Assembly: GCF_009870125.1 (NCBI RefSeq)
Contig: NC_046679.1
Location: 9,052,001 to 9,116,000, forward strand
Direction of reading: 5' to 3'
Origin: Drosophila pseudoobscura
Taxonomy: Eukaryota > Arthropoda > Insecta > Diptera > Drosophilidae
Length of the DNA: 64,000 nt
Shown here: piece after piece, positions 33,036 to 46,000 of the stretch
How the letters are laid out: every line of letters starts with the position of its first letter
Position numbering within the stretch: position 1 is the first letter of the stretch
The notes under the pieces: model-generated
Databases searched by the model: none
The model's input: the letters and a program-made list of their open reading frames with translations, nothing else
Told to the model about the DNA's origin: nothing
Made by a program: the position numbers and the translations under genes

Positions 33036-34096
33036 TTATACCCGATACTAAGTCAGTATGGCTCTCCTCCGGCAGACGCCGCTAATATTAAACGACACGA
33101 CAAAGAGTGCGTGCGAGAGAGACAGAAAATCAGTCTGAGCGTGACGTCGGGCGCTGCGTAGCCAATGCAAATTGATTTGTTCCTGTTGGCTATAAAAATG
33201 ATCTGATCTGATCCAGATTCAGCAATCTCATAGATATGGTCATTATCTATGATTCTGCGTTTCTAGTTTTCTCAAATCTGCAATATTGTGGATGCGACAG
33301 ATTTTTGTTCTTTGTGGGGGCGGATGGGGGTGGGGCGAAATTCTGAGATATACGTTTTATAGTGACATCTTAAAGGAGTGTGTGTACCAAATTTGGTTAC
33401 TCTAGCCTTAATAGTCTCTGAGATTTGTGGTTGCCTCAGATTTTCGTCCTTTGCGGGGGCGGAAGGGGGTGTGGCGAAATTTGGACAGGAAACGGTCAAG
33501 GTCCGATATCACAGGAGTGTGGATACCAAATTTGGTTGTTCTGGCTTTTATAGGTTCTGAGATCCTTGAACTCATATTTTGCAATTGGCAAAACCGACCA
33601 TGAAACCTGTGTGTTAGAGTGAGACAGAGCGAGAAAGAGTGAAATTGTTTTCGTGATTCTGGCTGTAATAATTATACGATCTGGTTCAGATTTTGCACTC
33701 TAGAAGATATAGTCATCTTCTACGATTCTGCGTTTTTAGTTTTCTCGTATCGTCAAAATTGTGGATGCCACAGATTTTCGCCCTTTGTGGGGGCGGAAGT
33801 GGGCGGGGCAAAGTTTTGAAATATTTTTGGAGCAGTGACATATCACAGAAGTCTGGATCCAAAACATCGTTGCTCTAGCTCTTATAGTCTTTGAGCATTA
33901 GGCGCTGAAGGGGACGGACAGACGGACAGACGGACGGACGGACAGACAGACAGGGCTCAATCGACTCGGCTATTGATGCTGATCAAGAATATATATATTT
34001 TATAGGGTCGGAAACGATTCCTTCTGGACGTTACACACATCCACTTTTACCACAAATCTAATATACCCCAATACTCATTTTGAGTATCGGGTATAA
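33036..34096. mobile_element. DINE-1 / mini-me non-autonomous element
   Basis: The ends are a 14-bp perfect inverted repeat: TTATACCCGATACT at 33036-33049 and AGTATCGGGTATAA at 34083-34096. Near the right end ATACTCATTTTGAGTAT can form a hairpin, as in Helitron-like elements. The diagnostic mini-me layout is present: a (GTCY)n run on the complement (about 33912-33952), the conserved core starting TCGACTCGGCTATTGATG at 33961, and a short (TA)n at about 33989-33998. The left interior has at least three degenerate copies of a GATTCTGCGTTT...TTTGTGGGGGCGGA unit, near 33250, 33420 and 33720. It has no transposase frame. Confidence 0.88.
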
Positions 34097-34924
34097 AAAT
34101 TAAGTGAAAACATTTTAGGCCGAGATAAATTGCTTTTGTGGCTCATTGAATAAAAACGAGAACGTTGGATAAAACCTAAACGGGGAACATCAGATCCAGA
34201 TTCATTTTAAGAGGAAACTCATTGTAAATTCCTACAGCTTGAAGGGAACTAGCTCTAAAAACGACGATCAATAAGAAAACGCTTTCGATTTATCAAACAA
34301 TTTCGTTATAATTCATTAAATATTAAGTATAAATACGGAGTTAACTATTTAAGTATTATATACACAATTACAATAAAATATTCAGTCACTATAATGCTTC
34401 TTCTATATACAAATACGATATATACGAGTATATCCATTACTTAAGAGCTCGCTGCCGCACTTCAATAAATTATCCGATTCAATTTCATTATAATATACAA
34501 AATAACAGTCGTCTACGGTCAACGGTTCACGGTTCACGGTCGTGTTCGGGTTCGGGGGTCAACGATCGCCAATAAATGTAGTTTTGATGATCTATTCTAT
34601 CTTTTCGTTGTAGGATCTGCGCCGAGGATTGTCTACTTATAGCTATGATGTTGGTAAAAACAAAAAGTCAAGGACATAATTTTCAACAGTATTTTTTTTT
34701 TCCATTTTCCATTTAAATTTTTGTTTTCTTTTGCTCTTTTCTTTTCTTTTTGTATGAACTTTGTGTGGATGTGTGTGTGTGGTTAATAAATAGTATCGAT
34801 CGTTAATAATCATATTCAACATTGAAATACATTAATCATTAGGCATATACATAACTACAAAATATAATACAATTATCGCTTCCGCATCGCAGCGGCATCA
34901 TTCGCTCTGGGATTCTCTCTGGCG
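34097..34924. other. hh 3' flank and probable 3' UTR
   Basis: AT-rich, no coding frame. It should contain the hh 3' UTR on the minus strand. I did not find an exact minus-strand AATAAA, so the cleavage site cannot be placed. Confidence 0.5.
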
Positions 34925-37900
34925 TTAGTCGTGACGCCAGCTCTTCGGCAGCACGTAATCCTTCACCTTGTAAAGGGCATTGGCATACCAGTGGATGCCG
35001 TTCTGCTGCTCTGCCCGCGACACGACGCCCTCCGTCTGTGAGCTGCGCAGCTGGTCCTTGGCGGGCATCCACGACTGGAGCATGGCGAGGATGCGCATGG
35101 GCGCCAGGCCCCAGTGCGCCAGCGACTGGCTGTCGATCACCGCGTAGCAGGAGGCGGCCACCGAGTTCACCACAATGGTGCCTTCGCGCGTCAGTGGGGC
35201 CACCACGCCCTTGCTCCGGACACTGCCCACACGAACGACCCGCTGGGGACGCAGCTCGCCCGTTTGCGGATCCCGGACGAGCACATAGTTGAGCTCCTCC
35301 ACGCGATCGGCAAAGACGTAGTCCAGCTGCTGGCGCTCCGGGTGCCACACGCTGATCAGGTGGGCGGGGGTCACGGTCAGGACGGCACCGCCGTCCGTGT
35401 GCAGCTCCACGAAGTTCTGCATCTGCTCCAGGTTGCGGTCCATGAAGAGGATGACCTCGCTGTAGACGGGCTGCCCGTTGGAGCCCATGCTCAGGACGCG
35501 GTCTCCGATGGAGATCTCGCTGAGCGGTTTCGTAATGCCACTCTCCAGCAGCGCAGTGCTCTCGGGCGTGAAGCATCCGTGCACATGAGAGCTGATCGAG
35601 GAGTCTGCAAGAGAGAGAGAAAAGGATGTGGTTAGAGATGGTTATACAGTAGGCAGTAGGGCAGCCAGGTAATAGCATTAGTTTCCTAATCTAATTTGGC
35701 GTTAAGCATCCAATTGCCAAACCCAACAAGTCAAAAAGGTTTTCACAGATCCTTTGAATGGCTGCAATGCCGGGGCTGGCCCAGAGTAACCGCCCAACAG
35801 TACAAGCGAAACAATGGCCCAGAAAGGACTGAAAGGAATGCCTTTTGCGGCTTGCCAACAAGCAGGGAACGAACACACGAGCCCAGAGCCTAATGCGATC
35901 TGTTCGATCTCCTCGATCTCTGATCTCTGCCAAAAGATATACATATAGTACCCGGCATATCAATAACATCCGCAAAACACACGCGCACACAAAAGGCAGC
36001 GGCAGCGGCAGCGGAGAAGAGCAGTCGTGTGCAAAATTGTGATCTTGTTTTTCCTACAAGATTAGCCGTGGGATCAGCCAACTCCGGGGCTCTCGCTCGA
36101 GCCAAAGCAGCTTACGGCCTTCGTCGACTCGGAGCTGCCAAAAAGGATAAATAGGGATGTGCTGCCAGGTAGCTAGGTAGGATTGTTGGATTGTTTTCCC
36201 AGCCATAGCATCGCCCTCTGGCGATGTTTCTGTGTTTCTGGCCAACCTGTTCGCAATTACAAAACATGCGGCAACCCACCTAAACAATAAGAGTACGAGT
36301 ACCGCCACCGCTACATTAATCATCATTAATAGATATTGGGTTACAGGGTGCACAATCGGCCCACCCAGATGGTTGGTTATATGGCTGTGGGATATATGTA
36401 TCTCGGGGCAGCAGCCATTTTAGAACTTTCTCCACCTTCAACTCCACCTATGGCGGGCGGCAACATATTTCACACCCGAAGCGCCTCCTCTGTCCCGTAA
36501 TGCTGCTTGTAAAATTCAAATTAAAAATTCCAGACCAAAAGGCCGACCACTAACCGTGCGCTTTATTATAATGAGTGGCCATAAAGTGGCTTTGTAGTGG
36601 TTGTTGTTGTTGCATGCAACTGTGGCTGCTGCTGCAACCAAATTCCAATGAAAATTCACCTTCCCAGTTTTCCAAATTCCCATTGATGCATTCGGTAAAC
36701 AGATCGACAGACAGACAGACAGACAGATGGACACACAAAAGTGTAGAAACAATAAAAATCGGATTAAATACATACTCGTGTATGGGCAGCGAGCAGACCA
36801 GCGGTCTATAAAACCCATAATCGATGGGGTCGGGACGGGAGCCCAAGAACAGTAGACAAGGCAGCCACAAAAGCCGAGACCCAGTAGAGTTGGAGTGCAG
36901 AGAAAACAAAGGCCCACAAGTAGGATAGGAAGCGGCAGTAGTAACAAGAAAAATTGGTGTGAAATCTACCTTTTTCCCCTAAAGAGCTGCTTCGTTCTAC
37001 AGCACCAAAAAACCAGTAACAGAAAACCAAACCAAAACGTCCGAAAAAAACCAAAAAAACAAAAAAAAAAAACGAGACAGGGAAACGAGAAAAATCTCAG
37101 GCGTCGTCGTCGTCGTCGTCATCGTCGGCGGTGAGTGGAAAGTGAAGAACTTGAAGGGTCATAAATTAATAAACCATTAAAGTGGTTAAAATTATCGTTA
37201 TTTTATCTTTGTTGTGAAGACTAAACTGATAAATTATTACAAAACAGAGGACAGCCGCCTGCTCGCTGGCTCGTCGGACCACTTGTTGGTGGTGGCGGTG
37301 GCGGTGGTCTCTCGTTGCCTGTGTGGCTGTATGTCTTTCTGGCTTGGTGACTGATCGTTTGGACAGCATTAACATGAACATGCCACAACAACAGCACGCT
37401 TGGGGCCTTAATGCGCGCGCGCGACACATGCAACAACAACAACAACAACAACAACACCAAAGAGCAACAGCAATGGGGAAAAAGGAAAAAAAAAATTAGT
37501 GTCGACAAAAAGGTTTACAGCCATTACTCTTCGTCGCTGTGGCCCGCTGCTGTTTAGGCCACATACAAAAGACTTAGGCAACGAACTTGTGAGAGAGTGA
37601 AGCCGAAGCAGCCGATTCCACCAGAGGCTGAGAGCCAGAGAGATTGAAGCTGATGCTGAAGTCGAGGCCTAGCCTAGGCCGTGCTATGAGGCTGTGCCAA
37701 AACTGTCATAAGCTCGTGGTTTATGTGCAGCGGCCTATCAGCAATCAATCGCCTCGTAATTTATTGATAGCTTGCCCCTCGAGGCGCAACCATTTGTGTG
37801 CCTCACACACATGGTCAGCGGCAGGGGCTGGGGCAGTTTAGGTGACGGTGACAGGACCACACACATGGCAGGGCATGGCCTGCCACAGCCGCCTGTTGTA

Positions 37901-40900
37901 TCCTGGCTGCCCTTTTGCCACTTGTTCGGCATTTGTCGTTTGTCGGCTGACCTTTTGATTTTGTGGGCAAGACAAGAAAAGAGCGAGCGAAAGAGAGGGC
38001 CCAGAATGACAGCAGGATCTGCTGCCAGGATCGGACCCCCGCATGATGTGCTGTTCGGCGGCTCCTTTCAAAAGCAATTAGAATCAATGAGCAAGGACAC
38101 TCTGGGCATCGCCTATGGTTTCCTTTTCTTTTTCTGCTGCGTGTTGGTCCTTTCATCTTTATGAGCCGCCACCAAAGTCAAAATATTGTGACGCGACGAC
38201 GCCTGCGAGGAGGCGACGCTGCTGCGTGTGTGGGAATGGGGCGTGGCATGATGTAATTGTAGATGGAAATTAAACGAGCAACCGACAACAGAACTACTCG
38301 CAATAAATGTGTGTCTCCGTGTGGGTGTGGGTATCCCAGTGTGTGTGTGTGGGAAAACGGAAACTTGAAAAGGGAAAATCTCTCAAAAGAGAATACAGAG
38401 AGAGAGAGGGAGAAATGCGAAATGGTGGTTTGGCTGGGGGGGGGGAGAGAGAAAATCTTTGGCAAGAAAAACCTAATTGTCTTGGCCCGTTTTGGTTGGC
38501 TGCATTTTCCTGTCGGTCTTTGGGGCAGTTTCGTTATGTTTCGGGGAAAACTGGTTGCTGGCCATAATGGCAGCTCAACACACACTCACACTCACACACA
38601 AGCAACGCTCTACCTATACTCTCTTAACTGATGATGCTAACTTGTTGGCCATCTCCCAGCCACAGCCTCAGTCCCAGTCCCAATCTCAGTCTCTTAGTCT
38701 TCAATGTTCACTGTATTCTTTTTTTTCAATTAGGCCCGCGCTCAGGTTTTAGCCCGGCATTTAATTCATCTTTGCCTGCTCGATGCTCGATGGTCGATGG
38801 TCGCTGGTTCCTCCTCGTTCAACCGTTGCCTGGTTGCCTGAGAAACGCTTTGGGTGTCGTATCATCAATTCGTTTAATTTGACAGGCGCAAACCTAAACA
38901 TGTCAAAACAACAGCCAACAACCACCGGCAACAACCGGCAACAACAGCAGCAACAAACAGCCCAATGCGGTTAGTCGGAGTTGCCGCCTCTCTTACTATA
39001 GACCCGACCCGATCCGATCCGATCCGAGTTTCGAGAGAGTCCCGCGTCCGACTTTGAGCTCGAGTCCGGTTTTGGACTTTGTTGCTTTGGCTGCTTCCCA
39101 TTTTTATTTTATTTTTATACTCTATCAGAAGGGAAGGCATTAATGATGCTCGACAGATGCTCAAAAGGAATGATATAAATTGGGAATACCTATAAGGATT
39201 CCTTATGATAGATGTAAGCCAAAAGATCAAACATTATGCCATGAAACTGCTTTGGAAACTAATGATCCAAAGACCCAAAAGAATTCTAATCGAGGACTAA
39301 GCTTGTTCGTTTTTCAAGTAATTCCAAACAAATGTGATGGCTCGATGGCTGCAATCGATATGGTAGGGTATCAATTGCTTCGGATGCCTTCCTGTCTTGT
39401 TTTCTTTCGTGGGACTGAAGCTGGAGACTGGCAGACCTGGGACTGCAGCCGTGGCTAATTTGTTGGAGCGCAGTGCAGAATGAAACAAGAAATTTGCCAA
39501 CGGCTGTCAGCTTAGCGATCGGCTGTAAGTTCAGCAAGGGGCAAACATGCGAAATTACGCTTGTTAGTGTCACTTCTGGCTAACTAGCCCCCCTCACAGC
39601 CCCAGCACCAGCTCCACACCAGCTCCACAGCAGCCCACCCATCACCCATCTTGGCCATTCACTTTACAATACGAGAAGGGTGGGAAGCATCTCTTACCTG
39701 ATTTGACGGAGCAGTAGATGTGACGCCGACTGACATAGGAGACCCAATCGAAGCCGGCCTCGACGGCCAGGCGGGCCAGCATCCCGTATCTGGAGGGTTC
39801 CCGATCGGAGGTGGCGATGGTGACGGCACGGCCCTCGTAGTGCAGCGACTCCTGGCCATGCTGGTGGTCCTCGTCCCAGCTCTCGGTGACCAGCAGGCGG
39901 ACGCCGGGCCACTCGTTCATCACGGAGTAGGCCAACACATTCAGCTTCTCCTTGCAGCGCTGCAGCGAGTGGAGAGAAGGAGAGAAAGGAAATCAATTAA
40001 GTACTCGTATTGTTAATAATAAGACGCCATGTTTAATTCACGCACCACACCACGAAAGAGAGAGAGGGCGAACCGAAGACAGAGACAGAGACGGATAGAG
40101 AGCAGAGAGTGCGCGTACGTGTGTGCGATCGATCGCTCGGGCACTCTCTCACGCACGCATTCGAGGCGTGGCATGGCTGTGGCGGTGGCGGGGCGTTCAT
40201 TCTGGCGGAGGTCCAGAAGGGCCCAACGCGTTCATTTTGCGCCCCGAGACTCTCGGTACACGTATTCCCTATATTTATTCCGATTTCTATTTATTTTATC
40301 ATCATCATCATCGTTGTCGGGGCCCGGCCAGGCCGGGGCCGCGCATCCTTTGAACCTGTTGCTGCAACCTCAACAAACACAGGGCCAGCAAGCGAGAGAG
40401 CAAGCGCTAGAGCAAGAGCAGTGTTTGCCCAGTTCCCTTTCTGGCCAAAGGCTTATTTGCCCATGCTTACGAGCAGTTCAAACACTGACCCTTAACCTTG
40501 GCCTGAGCCTTAACCCACGCCAGCCCTAAACCATGGGCCATTGGGTAAATATTAAAGATATTCCGAAGACCTTTTTTATTATTATTCCCTTTTCTTTCAG
40601 CCAGTTGTTGTTGTCGTTGTGGGTCTTTGTTCTTCCTGTCGATAATATGAAAATGCTTACGCTTTGTTTGCCAATGTGGTGGGTGCTAGCCTCATCATCG
40701 CTTTTCCCATTTCCCTGTCGTTTTGTCGGCGCATTTTCATTTGATTTTTTAACACAGCTCGAAACGAGGAGAACACACACACAAATCAAGCAAAAAAAGG
40801 ATTCGTATAAGTCTATGCAAATATTTAAAGAGAATCAAAAAAAGAAGAAAAAAAAAACTGAGCAACAGCGCACCAAAAAAAGTATCTTCAAGATTGAGCC

Positions 40901-43023
40901 CAGCCACAAAAATCAATTATCAACGGACTCCGACTCCGAGTCGGGATTCAGGGGTTCGGGGTTCGACTTTAAGACAGTGACAGGATGTTGCCTTTGTGTG
41001 CAAACACAGAGAATTTTTGTTAGCCAGCGTAAAATCAATTTTCGACCAGATCGAGATCCTTTTCAACAAGCCACAACAGAAATCGGTTTGTTGCCTTTTG
41101 GCTGGCTTATGTTTTGATTTCGGGTGTGGATCCGTATCGGTATTTGCTTCGGTGTTTGCTATTATTTGGCCAAAATACGAATATTTGAATTTGTCACACA
41201 GCAGCCACCAGCGGGCACCAGCGGCCACCACAACAGCCGCAAACTGTGGCAAATTGAGGTGGTGGCACAACCGCATTCAGCGCATTCCAAGAAGAGTTCA
41301 ATGATATTTGCTTGGAAGTGGTAGGGGGAACGGGGACCGGGGACCGGGGACTGGAACTGGGACTGTCTCTGGGGGTCTGCTGCTGAAACTTTGCTTTATT
41401 AAAAGGCTTAACCAGTCGAGAGGCAGACACTGTGCTAATGAGCACAAAAGCGTAACGCCAAAGAGCAAACACGAGACCCGAGAGAGCCTAAGAGGAGGGG
41501 CAAGGAGAGGCAAGGAGAGGGGTATGGGAGAGCAAACGCTTTTGTCTTAAGCATCGAGACAACGATGTTTGCCCAACATGCTAATGCATTGAGTCCGAAT
41601 TCGAATCGACGCGCAATGAACAAACAACGGCCAGATCTCAGATCTCAGATCTTCCGATCCCCGATTCCCGATCCCAGTGATCGCCTGGGGACTGTTGTTC
41701 GATCCCAGTGAATGCCGACGGGTGCGTAAGGTAAACATTTACCGACAGAATCGACTGGGCCTGGGCCTGGGCCTGGCCGTCGTCGGCGGCGGCGGCGGCC
41801 CAAAAAGATGGCTAAATAATGTGTGTGCATTGTAAGTGGCCGTTAGACAACAGCGTCAAGTGTAAATAGGCCTATGCACTGGGGTGTATGGATCCAGTGT
41901 AGGATCCCCCCACTCCCGAAAGCTGCATTAATTAGACATCCAACAAGGTGTGAACTTTGCTCAGCCCCATTCCGAATACCCCGCTCCCCCCTCGTACCCA
42001 AGGGCCCCAGGGACACGCCCTGCATTTGACTTTGTTATAGCCTGGCGTGTCTTTAGTTTTTTGGTCTTGGCTCTATCTTGTACGAGTGTATATATATCTT
42101 GTATATTTTGTTCAGCTTCGGTTTGTGTTGGGGCTATGGCTATGGCTATGGCTATCCGCTTGATGCGTTTTTAATTGCCGTCGACTGCAGTTTTATTGAT
42201 TTAAATTGTCTGGCTGGCTGCCAATTTGACGCTTTTAATGGTCTGGCAAAATTATTATGGCACGAAGATTATTAGGCACTCATCATCATTAGGCCAAGTC
42301 AACTGCAACTCCAGCTCCAAGTCTCCAAGCCTGGCTATTAGCTGGGAGTCGCACTCGGAGGCGACTTCTTCCAGCCAATCCTTTGTTTGTTTTTGCCAAC
42401 TCCTGCGTACCCGTCCACTGGGGGACTGGGGCCCGTTTCGGATTACTTGTGGCCCCGGGAAACCGATTAGGAAACGACACAATTTAACGACATAATTCAA
42501 GTGCGCATTAAGTTACGTTTCGGTAGAGGTACAGAGAAGAGAGGGGTACTCCAAGGAGTGCCCAGGGCCCAGGCCCAGGGCCCAGGAGTCGGTGTGTGTC
42601 ACCCCTTTTTTCTGATGTGAGAGATGCATGTTGCACGTGCTCTATGGTGTAAGCAGATATGGCATATCCTTTGATTCTGCTCCTCCCTCTCCTTCGGCTT
42701 GGCCGGTGCACTGATTGCGATCGAAGGAAGCGCAAAGGAAGCGAAAACTTACAACTGAGGAAGCAGTCAGGCCAACGACACAGGATATAATCAAAAGAGC
42801 ACTGAAAAAAGGAAGGTATACCCAAGAAATCACGTCACCCACTCGATGCACTACTATATACATATGTGTGTCAACAGCCCCCGTAGAAGGAGAAGGAGAA
42901 TCGACTGAGGATGTCGGATGGGTACGGAGGAATGGAGGGATGGAGGATGAACTGCGTTGTCCACTTGAGAGACCCTGTGGCCCGTGTATTAGCCACTTAG
43001 GGGGCACAAAAACATAAAGAGTT

Positions 43024-43059
<36 letters not shown>

Positions 43060-46000
43060 GTCAGTCAGCGCCCCGCTCTGTGTGGCCCACCACTCGAGCA
43101 CAGATTTCCTCACTTAATTGGCAAACTGTGCGCCACCAAGGAGGAGGATGGAGGACGGAGGCTGGCGGATGGAGGCTGGAGGGTGGTATAGAGATGGAGA
43201 TACTCTGATTGATTCAAGTGCAGGGCCAATGCCAATCCGCCGCTCCATTATCCATTAGACCATTTCTGTTTATTTGTGTTGCAAATCTATTCACAGCTCC
43301 AGTGCCATAAACCATCGGCGGTTCTTTGATTGTTTATGCGATGGCAGCGCAATTATTACAGCGCGCAGAAAAAAAAAATCGACAGAATTCAAAATTGAAA
43401 ATCGAAAAGCGAAAAACTGAAGTTTTAATTAATCAGAAAATGGGACTGACTATTGCGAGTAATTTATTTATTGTTTACGTATACGTAACTCTGAGGAACC
43501 TCCGCTCCGAGCCCCAGTCCCCAGTCCCCTGTCCACATCTGCAGTCTGGAATCTGGGTATCCGCTCCACGCTCCACGTTCCTGTCTGTTTGTTTGCCTTT
43601 TGGCTGTCAATATAAATGGGGAATGATTAAAAAAAAGAGGGAAGGAAGCCTTTTGCATTGGCTTATTGGATTAATGTCCGAACGCTTCTGTTTTGACGGT
43701 GGGGCACTGGGAATTCTTAATCAATGACATGACTGCTCTTCCGCTTAATCATTAGGAAATGCATTATTTTGATCTCAGAATTGCATAGGGCCGGGTATGG
43801 GGGGCTTCCCCCGCCGCACACACACACACACACACTGGCTCGTAAATCGCTCGTAAATCTCATGTCAAATAAATGTCCATAAAAGCAAAGGCGTCATTTT
43901 ATTGTTATTAATTAAATGCTATTAATTTGCAGAAATCGTAAATTAAATCTCAGTTGAGGCCTATTCCCCGCCACCTGCAACACACTGCACCCTGCCACAT
44001 TTAATGTCCCCCACACACAGAGAGAGGGAGGGAGACGCAGACAAGGGAGAGAGGATCAGCAAAAGTCATTTGGAGGAGGCAGCAGCAGCAGGTAAGAGCC
44101 CGGGACCGGGTCTTAAATGATAAGCGCCATAATCCCTGATGTGTGATTAACTTTGATGATGAGTTATGAGCCGCACATTGGCACTGATGGGGGATGGGGA
44201 TGTGGATCCCCCGACCCAGTGCCCCTCTACCATGACTGGCAAGAATCCCAGAGACACAGAGAGAGAGAGAGAGCGAACAGCATGTGAAATGTGAGTCACT
44301 CTCGCGGCAGTAATGTGATAGCCGCGACGCGATCGCTGATCTCCATCTCCAGCTCCATCTTTATCCCATTCTCCGCCAGCGAGCAAGTTCATAAAAGTTT
44401 TATGCAAATAAAGCAAAAGCTAAGACCAAACACGAGAGACCCAGAGCCCGAGAGCCAAAGCAAATATCGATGGCATTTTGGGGCCAAGCAAATCCTTGAA
44501 CATTTGCGCTTGAGTGCCCTCGTAAAAGTATCAAATTGATTAATAATAATATAAAAGCCTCGCAGCACCAAAAAACCAAATACAAACACTATAGATACGA
44601 TCCAGCCGAAGGGATATGGGGGACAGCCAGGAGGGCAGTGTCTTGGGGACCCAGCAGCAGGCCATTTGGCAATTTGTCCACTTTGCCTGTGACTGATGTT
44701 TGTTTGATAAGTTTGATTACTTTGTGGGTTATGGTAGATGGTAGATGGCATGGGATGGAGTGGAGGAATGTTCCCACGAAATATGCCAAAGTTTTGCTTA
44801 TCGCAGCATTTGACGTGATTTGATTTGAGTTGAAAATGAAACTGAGACTCTGACATCATCGATGGATGCTCCCCCACACGATCTCTCTCTCTGTTCTCCC
44901 TCTCGTTGTTTTTTTTGGTCATAATAGGATCAATTTTTGAGTCATAATGTTCTATTAAAATGCCTTAGCTGTGGGCTTACTTTGATTTGATTTGAGTTGA
45001 TTTGATGTTGATGTTGATGTGCATGTCGTCTGGAGGCACCACTGGACTGGAGGAGGACTGTGGAGAACTGGGAAACTGGGAAACTGGTGGACTGCATGCA
45101 TGTCAATAATCATATCGGATTACCCATTGGCTTTGCCCTCAGGCCCCATTGTTGCTACAATTTATGAAATTTTAGAACTTATGCTGCGGCTTTTGACGCA
45201 TTCTTTTGTCTGTCGGTTGCCCCTGATGGCGGTGGCGGTGGCGGTCTCTCCCTGCGGTTTCTGTTGCTTGTCTAATCCCGAGGCATGCCACATACTCAAT
45301 ACATACATACTGAACACATTACCTGTAATTACTGGGAGTTACAACGCCACTCCGTATCTGAGTGAGGCTAGGGTTGGGGTTGGGGCGTCTGGTGGTTGGC
45401 GGTTGGGGGAGCAATGACTTGTCACAAGTTTGAGCAGTTTATTGGCTGCTGTTTTGCCAGATTTCCTCGTTGTTTTATTTTTAGTACTTTATGGCAATTT
45501 GTGAATTTTTGCAATTTGTTTATGCAACCACCCACACACCATAGCCCAGGCCAGGCACTGCGTAATGGCCAAAACGAAACGAATTGTTCGCCAACTGAAA
45601 TTCACGCACAGCACCGGGTCGGCTCGTATATTCCGTTTATGTTCGAATACGAGTATATCCAAATTGGAATCCGCAGTCGTTCCACATAAAATACAATTTA
45701 GTTGCGCTGCTGGTTGCACTCACCCTCTCCTCCTCAGCAACCTCTATTCTCTCTCTCTCTCTCTCTATGGCTCTGTTACCAATTCTCAATGTCACGAAGA
45801 GACAGAAGAGAGTTCGGTAGCAGAGAGCGGAACGGTGGCCCGTTGTAAATATTTGCCCTGCCACAACGGGAATTTTATGCGTGCCCGTTCCGTCTTGGAT
45901 GTCCTTGGCCATTCCAGTCAAATGCTGGGTTGGCCTTGGCCCATCGGCGCGTCCTTGACTGCCGGAGACAATGGCCCGGTGTCACCGGGTCGCTGCCTCC

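Noticed and set aside
36706-36727. GACA repeat as a second mini-me element
   Set aside because: The GTCY-type run stands alone; the conserved core and (TA)n are absent.
40029-41117. Plus-strand frames of 128-194 aa in hh intron 1
   Set aside because: Composition follows simple repeats (GA, CAT, A-runs). There is no splice support, and they lie antisense within a known intron.
45640-45660. GTTCGAATAC, resembling a tRNA B box
   Set aside because: No matching A box, acceptor stem or cloverleaf can be built around it.
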